A DNA stretch of 64,000 nt from Fusicatenibacter sp. (GTDB lineage Bacteria > Bacillota > Clostridia > Lachnospirales > Lachnospiraceae), in assembly GCA_022766945.1 (NCBI GenBank), contig JALEOU010000105.1, forward strand, positions 1 through 64,000, written 5' to 3'. Numbering within the stretch: the stretch's first letter is position 1; every line of letters starts with the position of its first letter. Positions 9,333 to 17,935 of this stretch are shown here, one piece after another. A program made the translations under genes and the position numbers. The notes beneath the pieces are model-generated. The model was not told where the DNA came from. It searched no databases and saw nothing but the letters and a program-made list of their open reading frames with translations.

Positions 9333-10244
9333 ATGAACGAAAATTATAAATCCGGGTTTGTGGCTTTGATCGGAAGGCCGAATGTCGGGAAATCCACGCT
9401 GATGAACCATTTGATCGGACAGAAAATCGCGATCACATCGAAAAAACCTCAGACAACAAGAAATCGGATTCAGACAGTGTACACCTGTGAGGAAGGGCAG
9501 ATCGTATTTCTTGACACGCCCGGAATTCATAAGGCGAAGAATAAACTGGGGGAATATATGGTTGATGTAGCTGAACGCACATTAAAAGAGGTCGATGTGA
9601 TTCTCTGGCTGGTGGAACCAAGCAATTTTATCGGCGCAGGAGAGCGTCACATTGCGGAAGTGCTTCAGAGCGTGAATGCGCCGGTGATTCTGATTATCAA
9701 CAAAACAGACACGGTTCAGAAAGAAGAAATTCTCGAGTTTATTGATACGTATCGAAAATTGTTCGATTTTGCCGAGATTATTCCCTGTTCTGCCCTGCGC
9801 AAATTGAATACAGGAGAGATTATTCCCTGCATTTTCAAATACCTGCCGTATGGACCCCAGTTCTATGACGAGGATACGATTACCGATCAGCCTATGCGGC
9901 AGATTGTAGCAGAAGTGATTCGGGAAAAGGCACTGTATGCTTTGTCGGAGGAAATACCGCACGGCATTGCAGTTGTGATTGACCAAATGAAGGAGCGTCC
10001 CGGCGGACAAATGGTGGATATCGATGCGACGATCATCTGTGAAAGGGATTCCCACAAAGGGATCATTATCGGAAAACAGGGAGCTATGCTCAAAAAGATC
10101 GGAAGCAATGCACGCTACGAAATCGAACAGATGCTGGAGCAGAAAGTGAATCTGAAACTATGGGTGAAAGTAAAAAAAGACTGGAGAGACAGTGATTTTC
10201 TTATCCGGAATTTCGGATATGACAGGAAGAAGCTTGATGAATAA
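9333..10244 (+). CDS. era: GTPase Era, ribosome assembly factor
   Basis: Era binds GTP and the 3' end of 16S rRNA during maturation of the 30S subunit. The 303-residue protein shows G1 GRPNVGKS, G3 DTPG, G4 NKTD and G5 SAL in the N-terminal GTPase domain, then a C-terminal KH domain (about residues 200-300). The KH loop reads GKQG rather than the commoner GKGG. AGGGAGG precedes the ATG at close spacing. The order peptidase-era-recO is tight and co-directional; era next to recO is common in Firmicutes. Confidence 0.97.
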   Translation: MNENYKSGFVALIGRPNVGKSTLMNHLIGQKIAITSKKPQTTRNRIQTVYTCEEGQIVFLDTPGIHKAKNKLGEYMVDVAERTLKEVDVILWLVEPSNFIGAGERHIAEVLQSVNAPVILIINKTDTVQKEEILEFIDTYRKLFDFAEIIPCSALRKLNTGEIIPCIFKYLPYGPQFYDEDTITDQPMRQIVAEVIREKALYALSEEIPHGIAVVIDQMKERPGGQMVDIDATIICERDSHKGIIIGKQGAMLKKIGSNARYEIEQMLEQKVNLKLWVKVKKDWRDSDFLIRNFGYDRKKLDE

Positions 10245-10306
10245 TCACAGGTCCGTGTTGAGATAGCAAAGCAGGATAGTTATCGGATGGGGCAGGAGGT
10301 GTATCC

Positions 10307-11050
10307 ATGAGTGAAGAAGTACAGGTGACAGGGATGGTTCTCTCTGTTATGCCTATTGGAGAATATGATAAACGGGTTGTACTTCTTACCAGAGAGCGCG
10401 GTAAGATTACCGCGTTCGCTCGCGGGGCCAGGCGTCTGAAAAGTCCCCTGATGGCTGCAACGACCCCTTTTGCCTTCGGCACTTTTGAAGTGTACGAAGG
10501 AAGAAACAGCTATACAATGAAAAGTGCCCGGATCAGAGAATATTTTCAGGACCTGACGGGGATACAGCCCGGTATCTATTACGGATTTTATTTTCTGGAG
10601 CTGGCAGACTATTTCGGGCAGGAGGGAAATGATGAAACCCAGATGCTGAATCTGCTTTATGTATCGGTGAATGCGATCCGGAAAGGGATTCTGAACCTAC
10701 GGCTGATCCGACGGATCTATGAACTTCGCATCATGACAGTGAATGGGGAATATCCCCAGGTATTTTCCTGTCAGGAGTGCGGAAGCAGCGAGCATCTGAA
10801 GGTTTTTTCCCTGCGGGATTCTGCCATCTACTGCGAAAACTGTGCAGGAGAGGTAAAAGATCCGTGGCCTTTACGGGCAGCTACGATTGTGGCCTGCCAG
10901 TATATTATTTCAGCCCCGCTGGAGCGGCTGTATGCGTTCTCAGTAACAGAGGAGATCTTAGAGGAATTAGAGCGTCTGATGAATGCTTATCTGAATCGGT
11001 ATCTTGACAGAAAAATGAAAAGCCTGGAAATTCTGGAAGCGATGATCTGA
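10307..11050 (+). CDS. recO: DNA repair protein RecO
   Basis: RecO is a RecFOR-pathway mediator that anneals ssDNA and loads RecA. The 247-residue protein starts with the OB-fold N-terminus (VQVTGMVLSVMPIGEYDKRVVLLTRERGKITAFARGARR). A four-cysteine zinc site follows in the C-terminal domain (FSCQECG at about 150, YCENC about 20 residues later). GGCAGGAGG supports the start. It lies 62 bp downstream of era on the same strand. Confidence 0.95.
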   Translation: MSEEVQVTGMVLSVMPIGEYDKRVVLLTRERGKITAFARGARRLKSPLMAATTPFAFGTFEVYEGRNSYTMKSARIREYFQDLTGIQPGIYYGFYFLELADYFGQEGNDETQMLNLLYVSVNAIRKGILNLRLIRRIYELRIMTVNGEYPQVFSCQECGSSEHLKVFSLRDSAIYCENCAGEVKDPWPLRAATIVACQYIISAPLERLYAFSVTEEILEELERLMNAYLNRYLDRKMKSLEILEAMI

Positions 11051-11100
11051 AAAGCCAATGGTAAAAACAGCTGTTATTGGAGGATAACAGGGCTTTTCAG
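11047..11100 (+). other. structured RNA hairpin between recO and next gene
   Basis: Arms CTGAAAAGCC (11047-11056) and GGCTTTTCAG (11091-11100) enclose a second stem CTGTTAT/ATAACAG (11071-11077/11084-11090). The recO stop codon lies inside the left arm. There is no real T-tract, so it may stabilise or weakly terminate the transcript. Confidence 0.55.
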
Positions 11101-11132
11101 AGACATTGGGTGAAATGCGAAAGGAGCAACTT

Positions 11133-11531
11133 ATGAAAAAGTATGTATTCGGATTCCTGGCCGTGATACTTGTGGCGGTTTTGACCGGAGGTGTGTATGC
11201 AGGGTATACAGTAAAACGGAATCAGAATTCAGCAAAAAGGATGGGTTATAACCTGGTGATTGAGAACGGAACAGAAGAAGAGATGCTTCAGGTGACAGTG
11301 TGCTATGAGACAGAAGGACGTCAGATGGAAGCTGTCAATGCCCGCCCGCTCTCCTTGGGTGAGCAGCGGTATTATCAGATTGAGGATACTGGTGCGCTGG
11401 ATTATCGGGTACTGCTTCAGGTACCCGGGGAAGAACTGGTCGAAGCAAATCTGCATGACGATTTCGGAAAAGACCAGATATATCGCTATCGAATTGAAGA
11501 AGAAAAAGGTGTTCTGGTACTGAAAAAATAA
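11133..11531 (+). CDS. small membrane-anchored/secreted protein of unknown function
   Basis: A protein of 132 residues with an N-terminal hydrophobic segment (about residues 4-24, KKYVFGFLAVILVAVLTG) that can act as an uncleaved anchor or signal peptide; no lipobox Cys is present. The rest is a polar, Glu-rich extracytoplasmic domain of roughly 100 residues with beta-like alternation (YNLVIENGTEEEMLQVTVCYE), and it ends in VLVLKK. The ATG at 11133 follows AAAGGAG at 11120-11126; an in-frame TTG at 11106 is less likely. It follows recO with a hairpin between. I do not recognise the family. Confidence 0.65.
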   Translation: MKKYVFGFLAVILVAVLTGGVYAGYTVKRNQNSAKRMGYNLVIENGTEEEMLQVTVCYETEGRQMEAVNARPLSLGEQRYYQIEDTGALDYRVLLQVPGEELVEANLHDDFGKDQIYRYRIEEEKGVLVLKK

Positions 11532-11612
11532 TTGTGCTTTGAAGGAGGATAAGTGTATCTGCGTCGAGATCTGTTTTATGCACGGCGTCCGTTGTGGTCT
11601 GAACAGTAACGA

Positions 11613-11641
11613 TTGCATTTCCGGTTTGAGAATGCTACAAT
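11613..11641 (+). promoter_or_regulatory. promoter of the degV-family gene
   Basis: A -35 TTGCAT (11613-11618), 17-bp spacer and -10 TACAAT (11636-11641) with an extended TGC. The recurrent extragenic motif TCTGAACAGTAACG (11598-11611) ends just upstream of the -35 box. Confidence 0.7.
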
Positions 11642-11670
11642 AGAAGCATCATAATGAATGGAGGAAGTTT

Positions 11671-12558
11671 ATGAGTAATTATGTAATCAGCTGCTGTTCA
11701 ACTGCTGACCTGACGGAGGACCATTTCCGTAGCAGAGAGATCTCCTATATTTGTTTCCATTACAAACTGGACAATGTAGAATACAGCGATGACCTCGGCA
11801 AGAGTATGCCTTTTGATAAATTCTATGCTGCTATGGCCAATGGAGCGATGACCCAGACCTCTCAGGTCAATGCGGATGAGTTTGAATGTTATTTTGAAAC
11901 CTTTTTGAAAGAGGGAAAAGATATCCTTCATGTCACGCTCTCTTCCGGTATCTCAGGTGTGCAAAATTCTGCCATGATTGCCAAGCAGGAATTGGAAGAA
12001 CGTTATCCGGAACGTAAAATTTTGGTTGTGGATTCTCTGGGGGCTTCCTCGGGATATGGTCTTTTGATGGATCGCCTGGCTGATTTGCGGGATGAGGGAA
12101 AGACGATTGAAGAAGTTTATGACTGGGCGATCGCACACCGGCTGAATCTGAATCACTGGTTCTTTTCCACGGATCTGACCTTCTATATCCGTGGAGGCAG
12201 GATTTCGAAGACTGCCGGTATTATCGGAGGGCTGCTAAATATCTGTCCGCTTCTTGATGTTAATAATGAAGGAAAACTGATTCCTCGCTTCAAGATCCGG
12301 ACAAAAAAGAAAGTCATCCGCGCCATTGTGGATCAGATGGAAGCATACGCACAGGATGGACTGGATTATTCCGACAAGTGTTATATCTCCCAGTCTGCCT
12401 GCTATGAGGACGCGAGAGAAGTTGCGGATCTGGTCGAAAAGCGTTTTCCGAAACTCTCCGGCAAAGTTGAGATCAATACGATTGGTACTACCATCGGAAG
12501 TCATACAGGTCCGGGTACTGTGGCGTTGTTTTTCTGGGGTAAAGAGCGAACAGAATAA
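11671..12558 (+). CDS. DegV family fatty-acid-binding protein
   Basis: DegV/FakB-type proteins bind a single fatty acid; some act with the kinase FakA in use of exogenous fatty acids. The 295-residue protein has the two-domain DegV layout: an N-terminal part with NYVISCCSTADLT and the conserved TSQVNADEF (the usual TSQPS-type fatty-acid site, here TSQVN), the SSGISG motif, VDSLGASSGYGLL, and the C-terminal GRISK...GGLLNICPLL and GSHTGPGTVALFFWG. GGAGG precedes the ATG. No fakA is adjacent, so the partner is unknown. Confidence 0.9.
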   Translation: MSNYVISCCSTADLTEDHFRSREISYICFHYKLDNVEYSDDLGKSMPFDKFYAAMANGAMTQTSQVNADEFECYFETFLKEGKDILHVTLSSGISGVQNSAMIAKQELEERYPERKILVVDSLGASSGYGLLMDRLADLRDEGKTIEEVYDWAIAHRLNLNHWFFSTDLTFYIRGGRISKTAGIIGGLLNICPLLDVNNEGKLIPRFKIRTKKKVIRAIVDQMEAYAQDGLDYSDKCYISQSACYEDAREVADLVEKRFPKLSGKVEINTIGTTIGSHTGPGTVALFFWGKERTE

Positions 12559-12564
12559 GAATAT

Positions 12565-12594
12565 AAAAAAGTGCCGTCAACACGGCACTTTTTT
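12565..12594. terminator. bidirectional terminator between degV-family gene and tRNA-Ala
   Basis: Stem GTGCCGT/ACGGCAC with loop CAAC is flanked by an A-run on the left and a T-run on the right, so it can end transcripts from either side. Confidence 0.9.
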
Positions 12595-12596
12595 CA

Positions 12597-12669
12597 TGGA
12601 GCATATGGGATTCGAACCCACGGCCTCAACAATGCGAATGTTGCGCGCTCCCAACTGCGCTAATGCCCC
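12597..12669 (-). tRNA. tRNA-Ala (anticodon CGC)
   Basis: Read on the minus strand the 73 nt fold as a cloverleaf: acceptor GGGGCAT/ATGCTCC with discriminator A, D-stem GCGC, anticodon stem CAACA/TGTTG around the loop TTCGCAT (anticodon CGC, codon GCG), and T-arm GTGGG-TTCGAAT-CCCAT. CCA is not encoded. It lies downstream of the C39-like gene on the same strand, in front of the shared terminator. Confidence 0.95.
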
Positions 12670-12722
12670 ATGAACTTATTATAGCACGAAACTTTCCGGC
12701 AGAAAAGAGAAAAATGAACAGA

Positions 12723-13637
12723 TTAATTCCGAAATACCCAAAGATCTCTGATCTGATCCGAAATCTCATCATAATCCCACAATTTTTCTGAATTTTCCCG
12801 GCTGTTTGGATCATTGATACGGATTTTTCCATCTTCACTTCCGGACAGTACGATAAAATGTCCGCTGGTGGTAAAATCTCCGGGTCCCATAATCGCCACA
12901 ATCGGGTTTCCGACATCCAGATTATCCATCACCCATTGACGGGAAAGAGGTATTTCTGTGACGTCAAATCCAAGTTCAGCTCCCCCTTCGGAAAACAGCG
13001 CCCAGGCAGAGCCGTTTCCATCCGATGCATATCCGTGACTCGAAGAAAATTCTCCCATCCAGCCGGGATTCATCGAGGTATCGCCGCTAAGATAAATCGC
13101 CACCATGGACAGGCAGGTAGGACCGCATCCGCTTAATCCGAAATAATTACCCGCATACATCTGATACCCCCAGCGCTGATCCCACTGCATCAGTAAAGGC
13201 ACCGATTCACTGTCAGCATATTCGCCAAGATCAATCTCGGGCTGACTGTCCTTTTTCAGCGGATACTCAAACACAAAATCCTTTGTCTCACCGTTACGCT
13301 TATACAGGTCAATCAGTGATTCGGGATAATCAGACAGAGCAATCTGATGGTCAGACGCGTACTTTTTCAGTTCTTTTTCCCGAAGATCTGCCGTGGAAAA
13401 AAAGGCATTCTCATTGCCGGCAAACGCTCTGCACAAAAGGAAAACTCCAGCCAGTAAAAGCACTGCAGATACAAGAAGCAACAGACGCTTCAAACGCCGG
13501 ATCCTCTTTTTGCGTCGCCGCCTTGCCTGCCGGTTTCTTCGGTCCCTTTCTTCCACACTTTTATATCCGCTGCGTGTTTCCCAGGTATCATCGCGTTCAT
13601 AAATTTCAAATTGTATATCTTTGTTTTTTACCTTCAT
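12723..13637 (-). CDS. membrane-anchored C39-like cysteine peptidase domain protein
   Basis: About 304 residues. A basic cytoplasmic head rich in Arg/Lys is followed by one membrane segment (LLLLVSAVLLLAGVFLLC) and an extracytoplasmic papain-like domain of the Peptidase_C39_2 type. Catalytic-looking residues are present: Cys in GLSGCGPTCLSM, His in GHFIVLSG and Asp in INDPNS. The first-strand motif LLMQWDQRWGYQMYAGNYFG is typical. I choose the ATG at 13637, which follows AGGAAAGGG, over one 8 codons upstream. No transporter domain is present, so it is not a bacteriocin exporter. Substrate unknown. Confidence 0.8.
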   Translation of the reverse strand: MKVKNKDIQFEIYERDDTWETRSGYKSVEERDRRNRQARRRRKKRIRRLKRLLLLVSAVLLLAGVFLLCRAFAGNENAFFSTADLREKELKKYASDHQIALSDYPESLIDLYKRNGETKDFVFEYPLKKDSQPEIDLGEYADSESVPLLMQWDQRWGYQMYAGNYFGLSGCGPTCLSMVAIYLSGDTSMNPGWMGEFSSSHGYASDGNGSAWALFSEGGAELGFDVTEIPLSRQWVMDNLDVGNPIVAIMGPGDFTTSGHFIVLSGSEDGKIRINDPNSRENSEKLWDYDEISDQIRDLWVFRN

Positions 13638-14181
13638 TTTGTGATCCCTTTCCTCGGCCATGATTCTCTTCTGACAATGCTAATCATAGCAGAAAAGTAA
13701 CGTTTCTTTGTTTCGTTTTCCACAAAAAAAACAGCATTTTTTCTTTGTATTTCTGAAATATTTTCTTAAGCCCTGTTCCGTTACCGCCCGAGAAGTAGCC
13801 CGATGCATCACAGCGGTGTGGTTGTCAGATTATCACTGGTAATATGTCTGAATTTATGGTATAATTATCAAAAACATTCGGATTGTTTTAAAATATGTGG
13901 AAATATGTGCAAATCGTTCGACAATGGAAAAATGGCTGTATGACACGTATCACAGGCTGTACAAAGATAAGTGGGTGAGAGTTATGTTTAATCTTTGGTA
14001 AATTAAGCACAATGATTGGAAATCGTTTTCTTTTTTTTGGGAATGTAATATAATAGCGTTTCATTGGGTTTAAAATTTTTTTGTTTTTACCGGATGCGCG
14101 TGAAGATTCATATAGAGCATTGGAAGGGACGGCAGTAATAATGGGTTGTCAGACACACATCAGGGTAGAACCGGAGGGTGT
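13638..14181. other. long divergent intergenic region
   Basis: These 544 bp separate the C39-like gene from the AraC regulator. I see no gene. An extended -10 (TGGTATAAT, 13857-13865) and a TATAAT at 14049-14054 point rightward. A 35-bp segment at 13922-13956 recurs upstream of the DUF2264 gene. Confidence 0.5.
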
Positions 14182-15396
14182 ATGGTTATTGATTTTCTGG
14201 AAATGATGAAAAAAGTCGTATCGTGTAGTAATGTTGGGATGACGGTCATACGATCAGATTCGGAGGAGATTCCGGAATTTGATATGGGGGTACGCAGAAC
14301 TCTGCTGATGTCCGGGGAAAAAGAAGGATTCTTTCAATGGATTTACCGGACTATACAGGATGGGATTGTCTGCTATCTGCAGGATTATTTTGATACGGAG
14401 TATTGTATGATTCCGATCCCGGAGAAGGAGCGTCACTATGGAGAATTTATTCTTCTCGGACCATATCGTGACGGTTACATGAATGATATCAAACTGAGCG
14501 AACTGATGGAGACCAGAGGAATTCCGAATGATTACAAGCAGGAACTGAATGAATATTACCACGCGGTTCCGGTAATAGGAAACATCGGTCAGTGGCGGGA
14601 ACTTTGCATTACTATGGCGGAGATTCTCTACGGTGATGAAACGCGTGTGCGAGCGGAATATATTACCAGAACGGAATTGGAACGGGGAGAATGGCGTGAA
14701 GCAGACGAGGAACAGCTTTCGACGGAGATGGTGGAACAGCGTTACGCGGCAGAAGGATTGCTGCTGAATCAGATTCTAAATGGAAATTCGGAGGAGGCGC
14801 TTCGCTGTGCCTCACAGCTGCGAAAGTTCCGGCTGCAGGATCGGTACAAAGATCCGCTCCGTGATTATCGGAATTTATTGATCAGTGTCAATACCCTGCT
14901 GCGCAAAACGGCAGAAGCCGCCTGCGTTCATCCGGTTCATGTGGATCGCCTTTCTGCGAAGCTGGCAAAACGGATTGAGAATATCAATGATCGGAAAGAA
15001 GCCGATAAGATGATGGATGAGATGGTCCGCAAGTATTGCCTTCTGGTGAAAAACTATTCTCTGCGTGGCCATTCACCTGTGATCCAGAAGGTGGTAAATC
15101 ATATTAATCTGAATCTTTCCGGAGATTTGTCTCTGAAGAAGCTGTCGACAGAGTATTCCGTCAATGCCAGTTATTTATCAACCCTGTTTAAAAAAGAGAT
15201 GGGAATGACTATCACCGACTATATTAATCAGCAGCGTATCCGGCGCTCTTTGGAGATGCTCAATTCCACCAACTTTCAGATACAGGATATCGCATCGGAA
15301 TGCGGCATCTATGATGTGAATTATTTCCGCCGTCTGTTTAAGAAAACGGTTGGAATGACGCCGACAGAATATATAAAAGAAATAAGAGTAAAGTGA
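14182..15396 (+). CDS. AraC-family transcriptional regulator
   Basis: A 404-residue regulator. The C-terminal 100 residues form the double helix-turn-helix AraC domain (HINLNLSGDLSLKKLSTEYSVNASYLSTLFKKEMG, then IQDIASECGIYDVNYFRRLFKKTVGMTPTEY). The long N-terminal half is a putative sensor with no recognised cupin motif. The chosen ATG has GGAGG four bases before it; an in-frame TTG at 14146 is a poorer start. It lies immediately upstream of, and co-directional with, the epimerase-oxidoreductase-transporter operon, separated by a terminator, and is its likely regulator. Confidence 0.85.
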   Translation: MVIDFLEMMKKVVSCSNVGMTVIRSDSEEIPEFDMGVRRTLLMSGEKEGFFQWIYRTIQDGIVCYLQDYFDTEYCMIPIPEKERHYGEFILLGPYRDGYMNDIKLSELMETRGIPNDYKQELNEYYHAVPVIGNIGQWRELCITMAEILYGDETRVRAEYITRTELERGEWREADEEQLSTEMVEQRYAAEGLLLNQILNGNSEEALRCASQLRKFRLQDRYKDPLRDYRNLLISVNTLLRKTAEAACVHPVHVDRLSAKLAKRIENINDRKEADKMMDEMVRKYCLLVKNYSLRGHSPVIQKVVNHINLNLSGDLSLKKLSTEYSVNASYLSTLFKKEMGMTITDYINQQRIRRSLEMLNSTNFQIQDIASECGIYDVNYFRRLFKKTVGMTPTEYIKEIRVK

Positions 15397-15413
15397 CAAA
15401 ATGAATAGAAATG

Positions 15414-15445
15414 AGGACTTCTTTCTCGCAAAAGAGGTCCTTTTT
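15414..15445 (+). terminator. terminator after AraC regulator
   Basis: Stem AGGACTTCTTT/AAAGAGGTCCT (one G-T pair) is followed by TTTTT. Confidence 0.8.
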
Positions 15446-15540
15446 GTTGCCTTGCATACGCAAAAGAGGTCTGATGAACCTTTTTTTTGTTATAAAAATC
15501 ACAAATAAAACAAGAATAAAAGCAATATATTTGCTGGTTT

Positions 15541-15584
15541 GCACAAAAATTGTGCTCAAGAAATCAGATGGAAAGTGTTATACT
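15541..15584 (+). promoter_or_regulatory. operon promoter with palindromic operator candidate
   Basis: The perfect palindrome GCACAAAAATTGTGC (15541-15555) lies just upstream of -10 TATACT (15579-15584). No good -35 is present at 17 bp, which fits an activator-dependent promoter for the downstream operon. Confidence 0.5.
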
Positions 15585-15619
15585 GAATCCATGTGAAAAA
15601 TAACGTAGGAGGCAGTCAT

Positions 15620-16495
15620 ATGAAAAGTAAGATTCAGATTTCCGGCTTCGCGGACGAGATCAGTTCAAATTTCACAGAGCAGCTGGAAACGGTAACCGCT
15701 TTGTCCATGCATTACATATCGCTGCGTTCAGCGGATGGAAAGGGAATAGCGGATTATACTGTGGAAGAAGCAGAACAGAAGCTTTTGCCGAAACTTGAGA
15801 AATATCAGGTGAAGGTATCCTCCATCGGTTCTCCCATTGGAAAAGTGGGTGTGGAAGATGAAGAAGGCTTTGAGAAACAGAAACGGCAGCTCGCCGAGAT
15901 TTGCAAAATCTGTAAACTTCTTGACTGCAGATATATCCGCGTATTCAGCTTTTTCATTCCGGAAGGCAAAGATCCCGATGACTACAAAGAGATCGTAATC
16001 GGGAAGATGAGACAGTTTCTGGACATTGCAAGAGAAGCAGATGTGGTTCTCATTCATGAAAATGAAAAGGATATCTACGGTGATATCGGCAGAAGATGCA
16101 GGACATTGTTCGAAGCACTTCCGGATGAACACTTTAGAGCCGCGTTTGATTTTGCTAACTTTGTACAGTGCAAAGAGGATACCGAAGTGTGCTGGGAGCT
16201 CCTTAGGCCCTACATCGCATACATTCATATCAAGGACGCGGTATCCACGGACAACGAAAACGTTGTGTGCGGCACTGGAGAAGGAAAAATCAAAGAACTG
16301 CTTGCAAAAGCAATCAATGAGGAAGGTTACGAAGGATTCCTGACGTTGGAACCGCATCTGGTACTGTTTGATTCACTTGCATCTCTGGAAACAACAGCTG
16401 CTGAGAATATCATCAAAGAGAACAAAGCGGAAAATGGTGCTGAAGGATATGCTATGCAGTATCATGCACTGTGTGGCATTCTGGATGAAATCTGA
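15620..16495 (+). CDS. sugar phosphate isomerase/epimerase-like TIM-barrel protein
   Basis: A 291-residue AP-endonuclease-2/xylose-isomerase-like TIM barrel. It starts IQISGFADEISSNFTEQLETV and contains the metal-site segments LIHENEKDIYG, AAFDFANFVQC, IHIKDAV and GFLTLEPHL, whose Glu, Asp and His residues probably bind a divalent metal. TAGGAGG fixes the ATG at 15620 over one 27 bases upstream. It is the first gene of an operon with a Gfo/Idh/MocA oxidoreductase, a second TIM barrel and a GPH transporter. Relatives include inosose dehydratases, keto-sugar epimerases and C-glycoside deglycosidase large subunits; which applies cannot be read from the sequence. Confidence 0.8.
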   Translation: MKSKIQISGFADEISSNFTEQLETVTALSMHYISLRSADGKGIADYTVEEAEQKLLPKLEKYQVKVSSIGSPIGKVGVEDEEGFEKQKRQLAEICKICKLLDCRYIRVFSFFIPEGKDPDDYKEIVIGKMRQFLDIAREADVVLIHENEKDIYGDIGRRCRTLFEALPDEHFRAAFDFANFVQCKEDTEVCWELLRPYIAYIHIKDAVSTDNENVVCGTGEGKIKELLAKAINEEGYEGFLTLEPHLVLFDSLASLETTAAENIIKENKAENGAEGYAMQYHALCGILDEI

Positions 16496-16570
16496 GCGAA
16501 CGAACGGGAGAAAACAGGGGTCTTTTCGTCCGTATGCATCAGACAAGGAAAAAGAAGGGAGATTTTTACA

Positions 16571-17764
16571 ATGGAGAAGGTTCGTTATGGCTTGATCGGT
16601 ATCGGGGCACAGGGAGGTGCTTATGCCGGATTTCTGACGGGCAAAGCAGGCTTCCCGGGAATGCCTGCACCGGAGTGTCCGCCGCACTGCGCACTGGGTG
16701 CACTGTGTGATATCGATCCTGCTAAGGAAGCAATGTGTAAGGAAAAGTATCCGGAAATTCCATTTTACACAGACTGGAAAGAAATGGTTGCATCCGGAAA
16801 TGTGGACGCAGTGATCACAACGGTTCCGCATTATCTTCATCCTGAGATCGCAATCTACTGCCTGGAACATGGGATGAATGTCCTGGTGGAGAAACCTGCC
16901 GGTGTTTATGCGAAGTCTGTACGTGAGATGAATGAATGTGCAGCAGCTCATCCGGATGTTGCTTTTGGTATTATGTTTAATCAGCGTACCAATAAACTGT
17001 ATCAGAAGGTAAAAGAAATTGTGGCATCCGGTGAGATGGGACAGATTCGCCGTTCGAACTGGATTATCAATTCCTGGTGGCGCCCGGACAGCTATTATCA
17101 GCAGAGCGCATGGCGTGCAACCTGGGGTGGTGAAGGCGGCGGTGTCCTGGTAAATCAGGCTCCTCATCAGCTGGATCTGTGGCAGTGGATCTGTGGTGTA
17201 CCGAGCAAAGTATATGCGAAATGTATGTACGGATGCCACAGAGACATTATTGTTGAGAACGACGTTACGATCGTGACGGAGTATCCAAATGGTGCAACCG
17301 GAAGCTTTATTACCTGCACGCATGATCCGATCGGTACCGACCGTCTGGAAATTGATCTGGATGGCGGAAAGATCGTTGTGGATGGAAGCAAAAAAGCAAC
17401 TGTTACCCGTCTGAAAAAAGATGAGAACGAGATGAATGCGACCATGAGCATGATGGATGTGGCACGGCTTACCAGCGGAAACTCTGCAGGCGCAGACGGT
17501 ATGTTCACGGTAGAAACATTTGAGAATACCGATGGATGGGGTGTACAGCATACCACAGTTATGGAAAACTTTGCATGCCACATTATTGAAGGCACACCGC
17601 TTCTTGCACCGGGTTCGGATGGTATCAATGGAGTAAATCTTGCAAATGCGACTCTTCTTTCTTCGTGGCTTGGCAAAGAAGTGGACAATCCGGTAGACGA
17701 AGAACTGTATCTTGCAGAACTGAATAAGAAAATTGAAGCGGAAGGAAAATTCCCGACACGCTGA
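16571..17764 (+). CDS. Gfo/Idh/MocA family NAD(P)-dependent oxidoreductase
   Basis: A 397-residue cytoplasmic dehydrogenase expected to oxidise a sugar or glycoside hydroxyl with NAD(P). The N-terminal Rossmann fold starts YGLIGIGAQGGAY; LVEKPAG is the conserved EKP motif. The C-terminal domain carries GGGVLVNQAPHQLDLWQWICG, where the Asp/His pair sits in the substrate pocket. The unusually Trp-rich stretch SNWIINSWWRPDSYYQQSAW suits a large glycoside substrate and recalls glycoside 3-dehydrogenases such as DgpA. AAGGGAG precedes the ATG. The gene sits between two TIM-barrel genes. Confidence 0.88.
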   Translation: MEKVRYGLIGIGAQGGAYAGFLTGKAGFPGMPAPECPPHCALGALCDIDPAKEAMCKEKYPEIPFYTDWKEMVASGNVDAVITTVPHYLHPEIAIYCLEHGMNVLVEKPAGVYAKSVREMNECAAAHPDVAFGIMFNQRTNKLYQKVKEIVASGEMGQIRRSNWIINSWWRPDSYYQQSAWRATWGGEGGGVLVNQAPHQLDLWQWICGVPSKVYAKCMYGCHRDIIVENDVTIVTEYPNGATGSFITCTHDPIGTDRLEIDLDGGKIVVDGSKKATVTRLKKDENEMNATMSMMDVARLTSGNSAGADGMFTVETFENTDGWGVQHTTVMENFACHIIEGTPLLAPGSDGINGVNLANATLLSSWLGKEVDNPVDEELYLAELNKKIEAEGKFPTR

Positions 17765-17837
17765 AAAACGAAAAATGCGAAAAGTTTCGCCGCATCAGGC
17801 ATGGGGGTGCCTTGCGCGGCAGAGAATTGAAACATAG

Positions 17838-17884
17838 GCGGATGGATTCCGATCATCCGCTTCCGGCTGGTGAAATAATATAAT
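17838..17884 (+). promoter_or_regulatory. intercistronic hairpin and possible internal -10
   Basis: Stem GCGGATG/CATCCGC (17838-17860) is followed by TATAAT (17879-17884) without a clear -35. It lies in the 171-bp gap between the oxidoreductase and the second TIM-barrel gene and could set differential expression. Confidence 0.4.
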
Positions 17885-17935
17885 GTATTGGGGAAACGTG
17901 AACGAATCAGTAAGACGAAAAAAAGGAGAAGCATT

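Noticed and set aside
12723-13637. Bacteriocin ABC transporter with C39 domain
   Set aside because: No membrane transporter or ATP-binding domain; one anchor helix plus a peptidase-like domain only.
16373-17581. A 402-codon minus-strand frame over the epimerase/oxidoreductase genes
   Set aside because: Shadow frame with no ribosome-binding site; the plus-strand genes show conserved Rossmann and TIM-barrel motifs.
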